A DNA stretch of 64,000 bases, from NCBI RefSeq assembly GCF_009760905.1, contig NZ_VIRW01000005.1, positions 62,001 through 126,000 of the forward strand. Direction: 5' to 3'. The first letter of the stretch is position 1. Each line of letters begins with the position of its first letter. The position numbers and the translations under genes are program-made. This DNA is from Chitinibacter sp. GC72 (GTDB lineage Bacteria > Pseudomonadota > Gammaproteobacteria > Burkholderiales > Chitinibacteraceae). Under the pieces are notes generated by a model, which saw nothing but the letters and a program-made list of their open reading frames with translations, was not told the origin of the DNA and did no database searches. This document shows positions 24,562-34,088 of the stretch, one piece after another.

Positions 24562-24637
24562 GTCCCCATCGTCTAGAGGCCTAGGACATCGCCCTTTCAC
24601 GGCGGTAACCGGGGTTCGAATCCCCGTGGGGACGCCA
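24562..24637 (+). tRNA. tRNA-Glu (anticodon TTC), first copy
   Basis: The acceptor stem GTCCCCA/TGGGGAC, anticodon loop CTTTCAC (anticodon TTC) on a CGCC/GGCG stem and T-arm CGGGGTTCGAATCCCCG form a canonical tRNA-Glu, with encoded CCA at 24635-24637. Confidence 0.96.
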
Positions 24638-24677
24638 GTAGTAACAAAGTAGCAAACGCTGAAAAGCGAAAGTTTAA

Positions 24678-24752
24678 GTCCCTATAGTTTAGCGGTTAGA
24701 ACACTGCCCTTTCACGGCGGCGGCCGGGGTTCGATTCCCCGTGGGGACGCCA
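24678..24752 (+). tRNA. tRNA-Glu (anticodon TTC), second, diverged copy
   Basis: The 75-nt sequence keeps the same anticodon loop CTTTCAC and T-arm but differs in the D-arm (GTTTAGCGGTTAGAAC), has a T6-G wobble in the acceptor stem (GTCCCTA/TGGGGAC) and a changed anticodon stem (CTGCC/GGCGG) and variable loop. CCA is encoded. It is a paralogue of the previous gene, not a recent exact duplicate. Confidence 0.93.
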
Positions 24753-24761
24753 GATCAAAAT

Positions 24762-24790
24762 AAAAAAGACACCTTCGGGTGTCTTTTTTA
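24762..24790. terminator. Bidirectional UUCG-loop terminator after the tRNA cluster
   Basis: AAAAAAGACACC and GGTGTCTTTTTT form a perfect 12-bp stem with a TTCG tetraloop. It ends the tRNA transcript and, on the other strand, could end the small gene at 24867-25046. Confidence 0.92.
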
Positions 24791-24866
24791 TTGCCTGTCG
24801 ATCAGTCTATTCTGCCGTTTCATTACATCCACTTCATTACAGACGGGGAGCCTAGCAGCAACAGCT

Positions 24867-25046
24867 CTAGCGCTGTTCGCGCTGATGGCGCTCGAAATCA
24901 ATTCTGGCATGTGCCAGACAGTCATAAAAATCGATTCTCAGTTGTTGGCACAATGCCAGGCATTGCTCCAGCTCATGGGTGATTTCATGGCTAAGCCGCT
25001 GCTGCGCTTGTTGTGGGTTACCGGTGTTTGAATCTGTATTGAGCAT
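24867..25046 (-). CDS. Small hypothetical protein (59 residues), unknown function
   Basis: This short reading frame starts at an ATG preceded by TGAGGT with good spacing and ends 77 bp before a bidirectional terminator. The product begins MLNTDSNTGNPQQAQQ and continues as a likely helical, Gln/His/Glu/Arg-rich chain with Cys29, Cys33 and Cys43 and repeated LxxCxxLR-like spacing; it has no signal peptide or membrane helix. No family is recognised. The ribosome-binding site and terminator support it, but no clear promoter was found, so it remains tentative. Confidence 0.42.
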   Translation of the reverse strand: MLNTDSNTGNPQQAQQRLSHEITHELEQCLALCQQLRIDFYDCLAHARIDFERHQREQR

Positions 25047-25469
25047 GATGCCGACCTCAATGTGTACTGTGCCAGCTAACTAGCATAAAACGTGCCGCGT
25101 ATTTCTTCGCCCGCCACGGCTATGGCTCTAATTTATTGCACTGCACTATATCTTGCTGCAGCCATTGGTCAGTTTGGCTTAGATTATTTCATACATGGTA
25201 TGGGTATTGACGGATAGAGCATGATTTTATTGCTCTTTAGATATATACCTATGATTATTGCTTTGCGGCGGAAAACAGTATGCGGCATTAGCGCAACACC
25301 TTGTTGTGTCTGTCGCATTCGGGCTGGATTTGCGACTGGCGCGTGTGGCGGCAAGCTTTGCCGCCAACACTGCATGGCGAAAAACTGACTAATTTATTGT
25401 TTTTGTTGTCACATTCCTTTCTAAAAAATAATATTGTTCCTTTTTTGCTGAAAGAACGAAGGAATCAGG
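25047..25469. other. Intergenic region without a recognised gene
   Basis: This 423-bp stretch is AT-rich towards its right end and contains no convincing gene. It holds a perfect 9-3-9 inverted repeat (TGGCGGCAA-GCT-TTGCCGCCA) at 25346-25366 without a T-run, and the motif GGGTATTG at 25200-25207, also seen in other intergenic regions here. The promoter of the YjgN-like gene is expected at its right end, where an AAGGAATCAGG ribosome-binding site precedes the ATG. Confidence 0.5.
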
Positions 25470-26543
25470 ATGAATGACAATAATCCCGCTCGCTGGGCGC
25501 TGCAGTTTCATGGCCGTGGTGGCGAATATTTCCGGATCTGGATTGTAAATTTGCTGCTGAGCATTTTGACGCTGGGCATTTATTCGGCCTGGGCCAAAGT
25601 GCGTCGGCTGAAATATTTTTATGGCAACACCGAGCTGGCCGGTTCACGGTTTGATTACACCGCCAAGCCGCTGCAGATTCTGATTGGCCGCCTGATCGCT
25701 TTTGCGTTTTTCTTTGTCTACGCCATCAGCTCGAATGTGAGCCCGATTTTGTCGGCAGTGGCCGCCGTGCTGCTGCTGGCTGCGCTGCCATGGATGATAG
25801 TGCGCAGTATTCGCTTTAATCTGCGCCAAACGCGTTATCGCAATGTGGCCTTTGATTTTCATGGCTCAGTCTGGGGCGCGGTTAAAAATTATCTGCTTTT
25901 GCCGCTGCTGCTGATTCCGACATTAGGCCTGGCGCTGCCTTTTGTCCAGCATCAGCAATACCGTTTTGTACTTGATCACGCATCGTTTGGTCAGCAACGT
26001 TTTAGCGGTACAGCCTCGGCAGTCGGTGCTTACTACCGTGCTGCGCTGGCAGGGTTGGGCTTGATGCTTGCTCTGGTCGCACTCTTCGCTTTGACCGTGG
26101 GTGTGGCTATGTGGGGTGGCGGCAATGTCCTGGATATAAGTGCACTGGCAACACCAGCGCCAGCAGAGATGGCCGCACGCTTTGCTTTGCCGGCTCTGGC
26201 CTACATTATCATGCTGATTGGCTTTAATTCGGTCGGCGCAGCGGTGCAGGTAGCGCAAGCCAACCACGGCTGGAGCAATACGGTGCTGGACGATGTGCGT
26301 TTTAGCAGCTCGGTCAATCCGTGGGCGTATGGCCGGATGATGGCATGGCGTTTGCCGCTGGCCGTGGTCACACTGGGGCTGGCTTTGCCATGGCTGAAAG
26401 TGGCTCAGGCCCGGGTGCGTACCGAAGGCATGCAGATCGAAGCGCCGCATGATCTGAGCCAGTTTGCCGCTGCACAGCAACAGTCGGGCTCGGCCATTGG
26501 TGCTGAAGCGTCCGATCTGTTTGACGTTGATCTGGCACTATGA
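25470..26543 (+). CDS. DUF898/YjgN-like inner membrane protein
   Basis: The family has no established biochemical function. The 357-residue protein has an N-terminal segment typical of DUF898 (LQFHGRGGEYFRIWIVNLLLS and LGIYSAWAKVRRLKYFY, residues about 11-50), repeated in diverged form around residues 275-305 (NPWAYGRMMAWRLPLAVVTLGLALPW). It has about six membrane helices. Its stop codon overlaps the start of the following M48 peptidase gene, so the two are coupled and probably work together, perhaps in membrane protein quality control; that role is inference. An AAGGAATCAGG ribosome-binding site supports the start. Confidence 0.85.
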   Translation: MNDNNPARWALQFHGRGGEYFRIWIVNLLLSILTLGIYSAWAKVRRLKYFYGNTELAGSRFDYTAKPLQILIGRLIAFAFFFVYAISSNVSPILSAVAAVLLLAALPWMIVRSIRFNLRQTRYRNVAFDFHGSVWGAVKNYLLLPLLLIPTLGLALPFVQHQQYRFVLDHASFGQQRFSGTASAVGAYYRAALAGLGLMLALVALFALTVGVAMWGGGNVLDISALATPAPAEMAARFALPALAYIIMLIGFNSVGAAVQVAQANHGWSNTVLDDVRFSSSVNPWAYGRMMAWRLPLAVVTLGLALPWLKVAQARVRTEGMQIEAPHDLSQFAAAQQQSGSAIGAEASDLFDVDLAL

Positions 26544-27541
26544 TGCTTGTTGCCAGTTATCTGGACGGGCAGAGCAGTGCGCTGCATCGTGTTCAGTTGC
26601 AGCGCATTGGTGATTGCCTGCTGATCGTGGGCGAGGGCTGGACGCGCGAAGTGGCGATTGCCGATTGCGAGCTGGAAGCTGCGCTGGGTTCCTTGCCCAG
26701 CCGCGTGGTCTTTTCTGATGGTGCGGCGCTGGAATGTGGTGACCAGAGTGCATTGGCCGCGCTGCTCGGGCAGGCCCGCAATCGGCTGGCGCTACTGGAG
26801 AGCCGCTGGCGCTACGCCGTGGTGGCGCTGCTCGGTATTGTCGTGGCGGCGATTGCGTTTTACTGGCAGGGCATGCCGCTGATGGCGCAGCTGGCCGCTA
26901 GGCTAACTCCGGTACAGCTTGAAGTAATGCTGGGGCAATCCACGCTGCAAACTTTGCCCAAGCTGGGCATCGAGCTTGAAACCAGCCAGATTGCCTCAGA
27001 GCGGCAACAGCGTTTGCGCCAGCGTTTTCAGGCCTATACCTCCGGGTCGGAGTTTGTTTACCAGCTGCATTTTTATGCCATGCCCGAGATTGGTGCCAAT
27101 GCATTTGCCTTACCCGGCGGAACGATCGTCGTGACCGACGGGCTGGCCAGCCTGCTCAATGATGATGAGTTGATGGCGGTATTGCTGCATGAAATGGGGC
27201 ATGTTCAACTGCAGCATGGTCTGCGCAATGTTTATCAGAGCACCGGTATTGTGCTGGTGGCATCGGTCATTCTGGGCGATGCGCCGGGTGCGATGGGTAA
27301 TCTGGCTGCGGCAGGTGCGATGCTGGTGCAGTTGGGATACTCACGCCAGTTTGAACGCGATGCGGACATTTTTGCCGCCGAGCGTTTGCGTGAAACGGGT
27401 CTGTCACCCACTTTACTGGCTGACGCGCTGCAAAAACTAAGTGCCTCGGTGAAAGATGCGCTTGATGTTCCCGAGTTGCTGGCAACGCATCCGGCAACGC
27501 AAGAGCGGCTCAAAGCCTTGCGCAGTGCTGCAAACCTATAA
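26540..27541 (+). CDS. M48 family metallopeptidase, membrane-anchored
   Basis: This is a zinc-dependent endopeptidase of the M48 (HtpX/Oma1/BepA-like) family. The 333-residue protein has an N-terminal soluble region, one membrane helix near residues 94-112 (YAVVALLGIVVAAIAFYW), and the peptidase domain with NAFALPGGTIVVTDGL near 190-205, the zinc motif HEMGH near 217-221 and the third ligand Glu in FERDAD near 272. It overlaps the upstream YjgN-like gene. An N-terminal soluble domain of this sort with a single helix is seen in DUF898-linked M48 proteins. Substrates are unknown. Confidence 0.88.
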   Translation: MMLVASYLDGQSSALHRVQLQRIGDCLLIVGEGWTREVAIADCELEAALGSLPSRVVFSDGAALECGDQSALAALLGQARNRLALLESRWRYAVVALLGIVVAAIAFYWQGMPLMAQLAARLTPVQLEVMLGQSTLQTLPKLGIELETSQIASERQQRLRQRFQAYTSGSEFVYQLHFYAMPEIGANAFALPGGTIVVTDGLASLLNDDELMAVLLHEMGHVQLQHGLRNVYQSTGIVLVASVILGDAPGAMGNLAAAGAMLVQLGYSRQFERDADIFAAERLRETGLSPTLLADALQKLSASVKDALDVPELLATHPATQERLKALRSAANL

Positions 27542-27603
27542 ACTACTTCATCAATGATTTAAATCATTTAAATCATGTTCCCCGCTGTAAATAGCAGGCA
27601 ATA

Positions 27604-27634
27604 AAAAAGCCACGACGATTTGTCGTGGCTTTTT
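27604..27634. terminator. Bidirectional terminator between M48 peptidase and lpdA
   Basis: AAAAAGCCACGAC and GTCGTGGCTTTTT form a perfect 13-bp stem with a five-base loop. It serves both converging transcripts. An AT-rich palindrome, ATGATTTAAATCAT at 27554-27567, lies just before it. Confidence 0.9.
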
Positions 27635-27656
27635 GTTATCCGCATGAGATGCGGTA

Positions 27657-29450
27657 TTACTTTTTACGCTGTGGTGGCAAATCGGTACATACGCCTTTTG
27701 CCACTTCGGCGGCCATACCAATTGATTCGCCCATCGTTGGGTGCGGGTGGATGGTTTTGCCGATGTCGACCGCGTCCGCGCCCATTTCGATACCCAGACA
27801 CACTTCACCGATCATATCGCCAGCGTGTGGGCCAACAATCGCACCGCCGAGGATCTGGCCGTTTTCCGCGTCGAAAATCAGCTTGGTAAAGCCCTCATCA
27901 CGACCATTGGCAATCGCACGGCCTGAAGCGGCCCATGGGAATACGCCCTTAGTGATCTTGATGCCTTCTTTCTTCGCTTGATCTTCAGTCAAACCAACCC
28001 AAGCCACTTCAGGGTCGGTGTAGGCTACGCCTGGAATCACGCGTGCGTCGAAGTAAGCTTTGTGATCCGCCGCGTTTTCCGCTGCCACGTGCGCTTCGTG
28101 GACGGCTTTGTGCGCCAACATCGGTTGGCCAACCAAATCGCCAATCGCGAAGATGTGCGGCACGTTGGTGCGCATTTGCTTGTCAACGGCGATAAAGCCA
28201 CGCTCGTCAACGATGACGCCCGCGTTTTCTGCGCCGATTTTCTTGCCGTTTGGCGAGCGACCAGTTGAGTACAAGACCAAATCGTAGCACTGCGCTTCCG
28301 CAGGGGCTTTCGGGCCTTCAAACGTCACCCAGATGCCGTCTTCTTTTGGCGTGATGCTGGTCGTTTTCGATTGCAACATGATGTTGTCAAAACGGTGTTT
28401 ATTCCAGTCTTGCCATACTTTCACCAGGTCACGATCCGCGCCTTGCATCAGGCCGTCAGACAATTCAACCACGTCCAGACGCGCGCCCAGCGTTGAGTAC
28501 ACTGTACCCATTTCCAGACCGATAATACCGCCACCGATAATCAACATGCGTTTTGGTACTGATTTCAGCTCCAGCGCGCCTGTTGAATCAACGATACGTG
28601 GATCGTTCGGGATGAAAGGCAATTTCACCGCTTGCGAACCGGCAGCGATAATCGCTTTAGCAAACTTGATGACTTTCTTCTCGCCAGTCAAATCTTTGCC
28701 GGTACCCGAAGTCAATTGCACTTCGATGTGGTTAGCGTCAAGGAAAATGCCGATACCGCGTACATGCTCAACTTTACGCATTTTGGCCATGCCCGCCAGA
28801 CCGCCAGTGAGCTTGTTGATGACTTTTTCTTTGTAGCCACGCAGACCGTCGATATCGACTTCCGGTTTGCCAAATTTAATCCCGTTCGATGCCAAGTGAG
28901 CCACTTCGTCAATGACCGCCGCATTGTGCAGCAAGGCTTTAGATGGGATACAACCGACGTTCAGGCAAACGCCGCCCAGTGAGCCATAACGCTCAACGAT
29001 GACGGTTTTCAGGCCCAAATCGGCCGAGCGGAACGCTGCTGAATAGCCGCCAGGGCCTGCGCCCAAGACCATCATGTCCACTTCCATATCGACCGCACCA
29101 GCGTATTGGCCAGCAACTGGGGCAACGGCTGGCGCAGCTGCAGGTGCAGCCGCCGGAGCTGCTGCAGGCGCTGGTGCCGCGGCCGCCGGTGCTGGCGCAG
29201 CTGCGCTGGCAGCGACTTCAAGCACCGCAATCACGCTGCCTTCAGAGACTTTATCGCCCACGGCGATTTTCAATTCTTTAATCACGCCGGCGTGCGTAGA
29301 TGGCACTTCCATCGTTGCTTTGTCGGTTTCCAGTGTAATCAGGCTTTCTTCCACCGCAACGGTGTCGCCGACTTTAACAAACAACTCGATAATCGCCACA
29401 TCGTTATGACCGCCGATATCGGGTACTTTCAATTCAATAATATTGCTCAT
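27657..29450 (-). CDS. lpdA: Dihydrolipoyl dehydrogenase (E3) with N-terminal lipoyl domain
   Basis: LpdA reoxidises dihydrolipoamide in pyruvate dehydrogenase, passing electrons to NAD+. The 597-residue protein has a lipoyl domain (residues 1-80, attachment Lys in [11 protein letters not shown]), an Ala/Pro linker to about 118, and the flavoprotein core: FAD motif [12 protein letters not shown] near 130, redox-active Cys pair in [13 protein letters not shown] near 160, NAD-binding [10 protein letters not shown] near 305 and the C-terminal interface HPHPTMGE with the catalytic His. It is the third gene of the aceE-aceF-lpdA order. An AGGAA ribosome-binding site supports the start. Lipoyl-E3 fusions are known in Neisseria relatives. 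Confidence 0.96.
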   Translation of the reverse strand: MSNIIELKVPDIGGHNDVAIIELFVKVGDTVAVEESLITLETDKATMEVPSTHAGVIKELKIAVGDKVSEGSVIAVLEVAASAAAPAPAAAAPAPAAAPAAAPAAAPAVAPVAGQYAGAVDMEVDMMVLGAGPGGYSAAFRSADLGLKTVIVERYGSLGGVCLNVGCIPSKALLHNAAVIDEVAHLASNGIKFGKPEVDIDGLRGYKEKVINKLTGGLAGMAKMRKVEHVRGIGIFLDANHIEVQLTSGTGKDLTGEKKVIKFAKAIIAAGSQAVKLPFIPNDPRIVDSTGALELKSVPKRMLIIGGGIIGLEMGTVYSTLGARLDVVELSDGLMQGADRDLVKVWQDWNKHRFDNIMLQSKTTSITPKEDGIWVTFEGPKAPAEAQCYDLVLYSTGRSPNGKKIGAENAGVIVDERGFIAVDKQMRTNVPHIFAIGDLVGQPMLAHKAVHEAHVAAENAADHKAYFDARVIPGVAYTDPEVAWVGLTEDQAKKEGIKITKGVFPWAASGRAIANGRDEGFTKLIFDAENGQILGGAIVGPHAGDMIGEVCLGIEMGADAVDIGKTIHPHPTMGESIGMAAEVAKGVCTDLPPQRKK

Positions 29451-29485
29451 AATTTATTCCTGAGAGGTCTTGGGTATGAGGTGGG

Positions 29486-29525
29486 GGGCTAGGTATGTAT
29501 TAAGCTACAGAGCAATACCTAGCCC
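29486..29525. repeat. Perfect 11-bp inverted repeat between aceF and lpdA
   Basis: GGGCTAGGTAT at 29486-29496 and ATACCTAGCCC at 29515-29525 are perfect complements with an 18-base loop. No T-run follows on either strand, so it is more likely an mRNA-stabilising or processing hairpin than a terminator. One arm belongs to the recurring GGTATTGCTCTGT element described in the findings. Confidence 0.6.
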
Positions 29526-29541
29526 ATCACGCCTCGCAGAA

Positions 29542-31176
29542 TTAGAGAATCAAGCGGCGAACGTCGCTGAGCAATTTGCCCATGTACACGGTGAAGCGGC
29601 CAGCTTGCGCGCCGTCGATCACGCGGTGATCGAATGACAGCGACAATGGGCACATCAGGCGTGGCGCAAATTCTTTGCCGTTCCAAACTGGTTTAACTTG
29701 CGATTTGCAAACGCCCAAGATCGCGACTTCTGGTGCATTGACGATTGGCGTGAAGCTGGTGCCGCCGATGCCGCCCAAGCTAGAAATCGTGAACGTTGCG
29801 CCTTGCATATCGGTTGGCTTGAGTTTGCCTTCGCGCGCAGCGAGCGACAATTCGGTCAACTCTTTGCAAATCTCTTTCAGGCCTTTCTTGTCTGCGTCTT
29901 TGATCACAGGAACCACCAAGCCGTTTGGCGTATCGGCCGCAAAGCCGATGTGGTAGTACTGTTTCAAGACCAGATTGTCGCCATCGAGCGAAGAGTTCAT
30001 TTCTGGGAACGCTTTCAGTGCTTCAGCCGCAGCCTTGATGATGAAGGCCAATGGGCTGATCTTCAGGCCAGATTTTTCCCACTCTTTGCCGACTTGCTTG
30101 CGGAATTCTTCCAGCTCGGTGATATCGCACTCGTCGTTGAACGTCACGTGCGGGATTACCACCCAGTTGCGGTGCAAGTTCGCGCCAGAGATTTTCTTGA
30201 TGCGTGACAATGGCTTGGTTTCGATCGGGCCAAACTTGGCAAAATCGACTTTTGGCCATGGCAACAGATCCAAACCGCCGCCCAATGATGCCGCTGCAGG
30301 CGCCGCCAATGAAGATGCAACCGCGCTGGTCATCACAGATTTAACGAATGACTGAACGTCTTCGTGCAAGATACGGCCTTTCGGGCCTTTACCTGCCACT
30401 TTGCTCAAATCAACACCCAATTCGCGCGCAAATTTGCGCACTGATGGTGAAGCGTGCGCTTTGTTAAAGTTGGCTTCGTCAAATTTGGCTGGTGCAGATG
30501 CGACTGCCGCTGGCGCTGCAACCGGTGCTGCTGCGGCTGGAGCAGCAGGCGCTGCTGCAGGTGCTGGTGCCGCAACTGGTGCTGCTACTGGAGCAGGCGC
30601 TGCAGCTGCTGCGCTAGCACGTACGGTCAGAACCAAAGCGCCTTGTGCGACTTTGTCGCCCACTTTAACGGCGATGCTTTCTACCACGCCGGCGGCCGTT
30701 GATGGCACTTCCATGCTGGCTTTGTCCGATTCCAGCGTGATCAGGCCGTCGTCAATCGCAACGGTGTCGCCGACTTTCACGTTGACTTCAATCACTTCAA
30801 CTGCGTCGAAATTACCGATGTCCGGTACATGCACTTCAACAGTTGAAGATGTGGCGGCTGCAGCAGGTGTTGTCGCAACTGGCGCTGCGGCTGGTGCCGG
30901 AGCTGCTGCGGCTGGCGCTGGTGCAGCAGCGGCTGCGCCAACTTCCAGCATCAAGACCACATCGCCTTCCGAGGCTTTGTCGCCGACTTTGATGCGCATT
31001 TCTTTCACGGTACCCGCTTCAGTCGATGGCACTTCCATCGTGGCTTTGTCGGTTTCCAGTGTAATCAGCGATTGCTCTTTCTCGATCACATCGCCAACTT
31101 TGACAAATACTTCAATCACTTCAACGCCAGCGTGGCCGCCAATGTCGGGGATTTTCAATTCAATAATGTTGCTCAT
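29542..31176 (-). CDS. aceF: Dihydrolipoyllysine acetyltransferase (E2 of pyruvate dehydrogenase)
   Basis: AceF transfers the acetyl group from lipoamide to CoA and forms the core of the complex. The start at 31176 ([12 protein letters not shown]) follows an AGGA ribosome-binding site and gives 544 residues; a longer reading frame upstream is not needed. Two lipoyl domains (attachment Lys in [10 protein letters not shown] near 43 and [10 protein letters not shown] near 160) are joined by Ala/Pro linkers; a peripheral-subunit-binding domain follows ([19 protein letters not shown] near 260), then the catalytic domain with the active-site pattern [10 protein letters not shown] near the C-terminus. 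Domain order is normal. Confidence 0.96.
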   Translation of the reverse strand: MSNIIELKIPDIGGHAGVEVIEVFVKVGDVIEKEQSLITLETDKATMEVPSTEAGTVKEMRIKVGDKASEGDVVLMLEVGAAAAAPAPAAAAPAPAAAPVATTPAAAATSSTVEVHVPDIGNFDAVEVIEVNVKVGDTVAIDDGLITLESDKASMEVPSTAAGVVESIAVKVGDKVAQGALVLTVRASAAAAAPAPVAAPVAAPAPAAAPAAPAAAAPVAAPAAVASAPAKFDEANFNKAHASPSVRKFARELGVDLSKVAGKGPKGRILHEDVQSFVKSVMTSAVASSLAAPAAASLGGGLDLLPWPKVDFAKFGPIETKPLSRIKKISGANLHRNWVVIPHVTFNDECDITELEEFRKQVGKEWEKSGLKISPLAFIIKAAAEALKAFPEMNSSLDGDNLVLKQYYHIGFAADTPNGLVVPVIKDADKKGLKEICKELTELSLAAREGKLKPTDMQGATFTISSLGGIGGTSFTPIVNAPEVAILGVCKSQVKPVWNGKEFAPRLMCPLSLSFDHRVIDGAQAGRFTVYMGKLLSDVRRLIL

Positions 31177-31275
31177 TTGCAAAATCCTGTAAGGAGTGAG
31201 GAGTAAGAGAGGGAGAGCCACTCTCATACTCGGTGTGGGTTTCTTAGCAGGGTATATCTGGCTAAGTAATGGTGG

Positions 31276-31310
31276 GTGAGGCTTTGGGGTAGATACCCCT
31301 TGCGCCTCAC
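31276..31310. repeat. Nested inverted repeats between aceE and aceF
   Basis: The outer arms GTGAGGC and GCCTCAC enclose an inner GGGGTAGATACCCC palindrome. A second hairpin, CTTAGC/GCTAAG with GGGTATATC in its loop, lies just before at about 31242-31266. No T-run is present. These probably shape or stabilise the polycistronic transcript, or belong to a dispersed repeat family. Confidence 0.5.
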
Positions 31311-31328
31311 ACCTAACACCTCACATGT

Positions 31329-33986
31329 TTATACAGTCCAAGGTGCCGGACGATCGCTGCGGATGCCGTATTTGGCAATTGCTTCCGCTACTTTAGCCAC
31401 TGGCAGCAAGCCTTCGTCAGCCAGCGCTTTCAGTGCCGCTACGGCAACGTGGTAGCGATCTACCTCGAAGAAGCTGCGCAATTCTTGGCGGCTAGCCGAA
31501 CGACCGAAACCGTCACAACCCAGAACAACATAGCGACCTGGTACGTATTCGCGGATTTGATCGGCGTAAGTGCGTTTGTAGTCAGTTGCACATACGACAG
31601 GACCTTGAGCGTCTTTCAGGCATTCCGTGACGTATGGAACACGCTGCTCTGCGGTTGGGTTCAGGTAGTTAAAGCGAGTGGCGGCCATACCGTCGCGACG
31701 CAATTCGTTAAAGCTTGGCGCTGACCAGATGTCGGCGTCGACGCCGAAATCGTTCTTCAGCAAGTCGGCTGCAGCGATCACTTCGCGGAAAATCGTACCC
31801 GAGCCCATCAGTTGAACTTTGAGCTTGCCAGCTTCGCCTTGTTTGAACTTGTACAGACCTTTCAGAATGCCCGCTTCAGCACCGGCTGGCATTGCTGGGT
31901 GCGTGTAGTTCTCATTCATCACTGACAGGTAGTAGTAGATGTTCTCTTGGTTTTGGTACATACGACGCATACCGTCTTGGACGATGACGGCCAGCTCGTA
32001 GGCGAACGTCGGATCGTATGACACGCAAGTCGGTACGAATTCAGCAAACAGATGGCCGTGACCGTCTTGGTGTTGCAAGCCTTCGCCGTTCAATGTCGTG
32101 CGACCTGCAGTACCGCCGATCAAGAAACCACGTGCGCGCAAGTCGCCCGCTGCCCAAGCCAAGTCGCCAATACGTTGGAAACCGAACATTGAGTAGTAGA
32201 TGTAGAACGGAATCATCGTGTGGCCGTGGTTGGCGTACGACGTTGCAGCCGCGATCCAGTCGCTCATTGCGCCCGCTTCGTTAATCCCTTCCTGCAGAAT
32301 CTGACCAGTTTGCGATTCTTTGTAGAACATCAATTGGTCAGCATCTTGTGGCTCGTACAGCTGGCCCACGTGCGACCAGATACCCAATTGACGGAACATG
32401 CCTTCCATACCGAAAGTACGGCTTTCGTCTGGAACGATAGGCACTACGCGTTTGCCGATTTGCTTGTCTTTGACCAAAGTATTCAACAAACGTACGAAGG
32501 CCATCGTCGTCGACATTTCGCGCTCACCCGATGATTCGAGCAAGGCTTTGAATGCGTCCAGACCTGGTACTTCCAGAGGTTCGTTCACTGGTTTACGCGA
32601 TGGGATAAAGCCGCCCAATGCGCTGCGACGTTCCATCATGTATTTGTATTCTGGGCTGTCTGCTGGCGGACGATAGAAAGTGCACGCTTTGGCTTCTTCG
32701 TCAGTCAGTGGTACGTGGAAACGATCGCGCAGGTGCAGCAGATCGTCGTCGCCCAGTTTTTTGGTGTTGTGTGCGGTATTTTGTGACTCGCCCGCCGCGC
32801 CAACGCCGAAGCCTTTAACGGTTTTCACCAGCAGCAGGGTGGGTTGACCTTTGTGTTCAACCGCCGCTTTGTAGGCTGCGTACACTTTGTACAGATCATT
32901 ACCGCCGCGAGTCAGCTTCCAGATGTCGTCGTCCGACATGGCTGAAACGAGGTCGAGCAATTCCGGGTAAGCACCGAAGAAATGTTCGCGTACATACGCG
33001 CCATTTTTCGATTTGTAGGTTTGGTATTCGCCGTCAACCACTTCCATCATGCGTTTTTGCAGCAGGCCTTTCTTGTCCTGCGCGAGCAGGGCATCCCAGC
33101 CTGTACCCCAAACGACTTTGATCACATTCCAGCCAGAACCACGGAAATCGCCTTCGAGTTCCTGGATGATTTTGCCGTTACCGCGTACCGGGCCGTCCAG
33201 ACGTTGCAAATTGCAGTTGATGACGAAAATCAGGTTGTCGAGTTTTTCACGGCCAGCCAGTGAAATCGCGCCCAGAGACTCTGGCTCGTCCATTTCACCA
33301 TCACCGCAGAAACACCAAACGTGACGATCACCTTTTTGCTTGAAGCCGCGGTCGTCCAGATATTTCATGAAACGAGCTTGGTAGATCGCCATCAACGGGC
33401 CCAGACCCATTGATACGGTCGGGAATTGCCAGAAATCCGGCATCAACCATGGGTGTGGGTAAGACGACAGACCGTCACCATCGACTTCACGGCGGAATTT
33501 GTTCAGTTGCTCTTCAGAGATGCGGCCTTCAAGGAAGGCGCGTGAGTACATACCCGGTGCAGAGTGGCCTTGGAAATACACCAAGTCACCGCCGTGGTTT
33601 TCGTTCGCTGCGTGCCAGAAGTGATTCCAACCCACATCGTACAAAGTCGCTGCAGATGCAAACGATGAAATATGGCCGCCAGGCTCAGCCGCGTCGCGGT
33701 TGGCTTTGGCCACCATCGCTGCTGCATTCCAGCGGGTGTAAGCCAGAATGCGCTCTTCCAGATGAGCGTTGCCAGGGTGCTTGGCTTGTAGGTGTGCAGG
33801 TACAGTGTTGATATACGCCGTAGTCGCAGTGTAGGGGATGTTTACACCGTCTTGACGGGCTTGATCTACCAGTTTTTCCACGAGGAAATGGGCGCGTTCT
33901 GCGCCTTCAGCTTCGATAACGCCTTGCAGCGCTTCCAGCCATTCTTTGGTTTCTTGTGGATCATGGTCGTTAATCTGATCTGCCAT
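31329..33986 (-). CDS. aceE: Pyruvate dehydrogenase E1 component (homodimeric type)
   Basis: AceE decarboxylates pyruvate with thiamine diphosphate and acetylates the E2 lipoyl groups. The 885-residue protein matches the homodimeric (AceE) form: RDAAEPGGHISSFASAATLY near 95-115, the TPP-binding GDGEMDEPESLG near 228 with the later NCNLQRLDGPV, and a C-terminal transketolase-type part with VVLGCDGFGRSASRQELRSFFEV near 830. Length is typical. An AAGGT stretch precedes the ATG. It heads the complex genes, which are transcribed towards lpdA, and lies downstream of pgi. Confidence 0.96.
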   Translation of the reverse strand: MADQINDHDPQETKEWLEALQGVIEAEGAERAHFLVEKLVDQARQDGVNIPYTATTAYINTVPAHLQAKHPGNAHLEERILAYTRWNAAAMVAKANRDAAEPGGHISSFASAATLYDVGWNHFWHAANENHGGDLVYFQGHSAPGMYSRAFLEGRISEEQLNKFRREVDGDGLSSYPHPWLMPDFWQFPTVSMGLGPLMAIYQARFMKYLDDRGFKQKGDRHVWCFCGDGEMDEPESLGAISLAGREKLDNLIFVINCNLQRLDGPVRGNGKIIQELEGDFRGSGWNVIKVVWGTGWDALLAQDKKGLLQKRMMEVVDGEYQTYKSKNGAYVREHFFGAYPELLDLVSAMSDDDIWKLTRGGNDLYKVYAAYKAAVEHKGQPTLLLVKTVKGFGVGAAGESQNTAHNTKKLGDDDLLHLRDRFHVPLTDEEAKACTFYRPPADSPEYKYMMERRSALGGFIPSRKPVNEPLEVPGLDAFKALLESSGEREMSTTMAFVRLLNTLVKDKQIGKRVVPIVPDESRTFGMEGMFRQLGIWSHVGQLYEPQDADQLMFYKESQTGQILQEGINEAGAMSDWIAAATSYANHGHTMIPFYIYYSMFGFQRIGDLAWAAGDLRARGFLIGGTAGRTTLNGEGLQHQDGHGHLFAEFVPTCVSYDPTFAYELAVIVQDGMRRMYQNQENIYYYLSVMNENYTHPAMPAGAEAGILKGLYKFKQGEAGKLKVQLMGSGTIFREVIAAADLLKNDFGVDADIWSAPSFNELRRDGMAATRFNYLNPTAEQRVPYVTECLKDAQGPVVCATDYKRTYADQIREYVPGRYVVLGCDGFGRSASRQELRSFFEVDRYHVAVAALKALADEGLLPVAKVAEAIAKYGIRSDRPAPWTV

Positions 33987-34061
33987 CGTGTATCTACCTT
34001 GTGAGTGGGTTATTTTGAAATCACACTTCTACAGACCCGGTTCATGTGGCCGGGCCTCGGT

Positions 34062-34082
34062 CACGCAGGGTTTGCCTGCGTG
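34062..34082. repeat. Hairpin between pgi and aceE
   Basis: CACGCAGG and CCTGCGTG form a perfect 8-bp stem with a GTTTG loop, just after the pgi stop codon on the minus strand; a CCCGG/CCGGG pair lies next to it at 34036-34054. There is no T-run, so it is at best a weak terminator of the pgi transcript. Confidence 0.4.
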
Positions 34083-34088
34083 TCTAGC

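Noticed and set aside
29074-31192. Long Ala-rich reading frames on the plus strand opposite aceF and lpdA
   Set aside because: They are antisense shadows of the lipoyl domains and the Ala/Pro linkers, which give low-stop complementary frames; no ribosome-binding site and no similarity.
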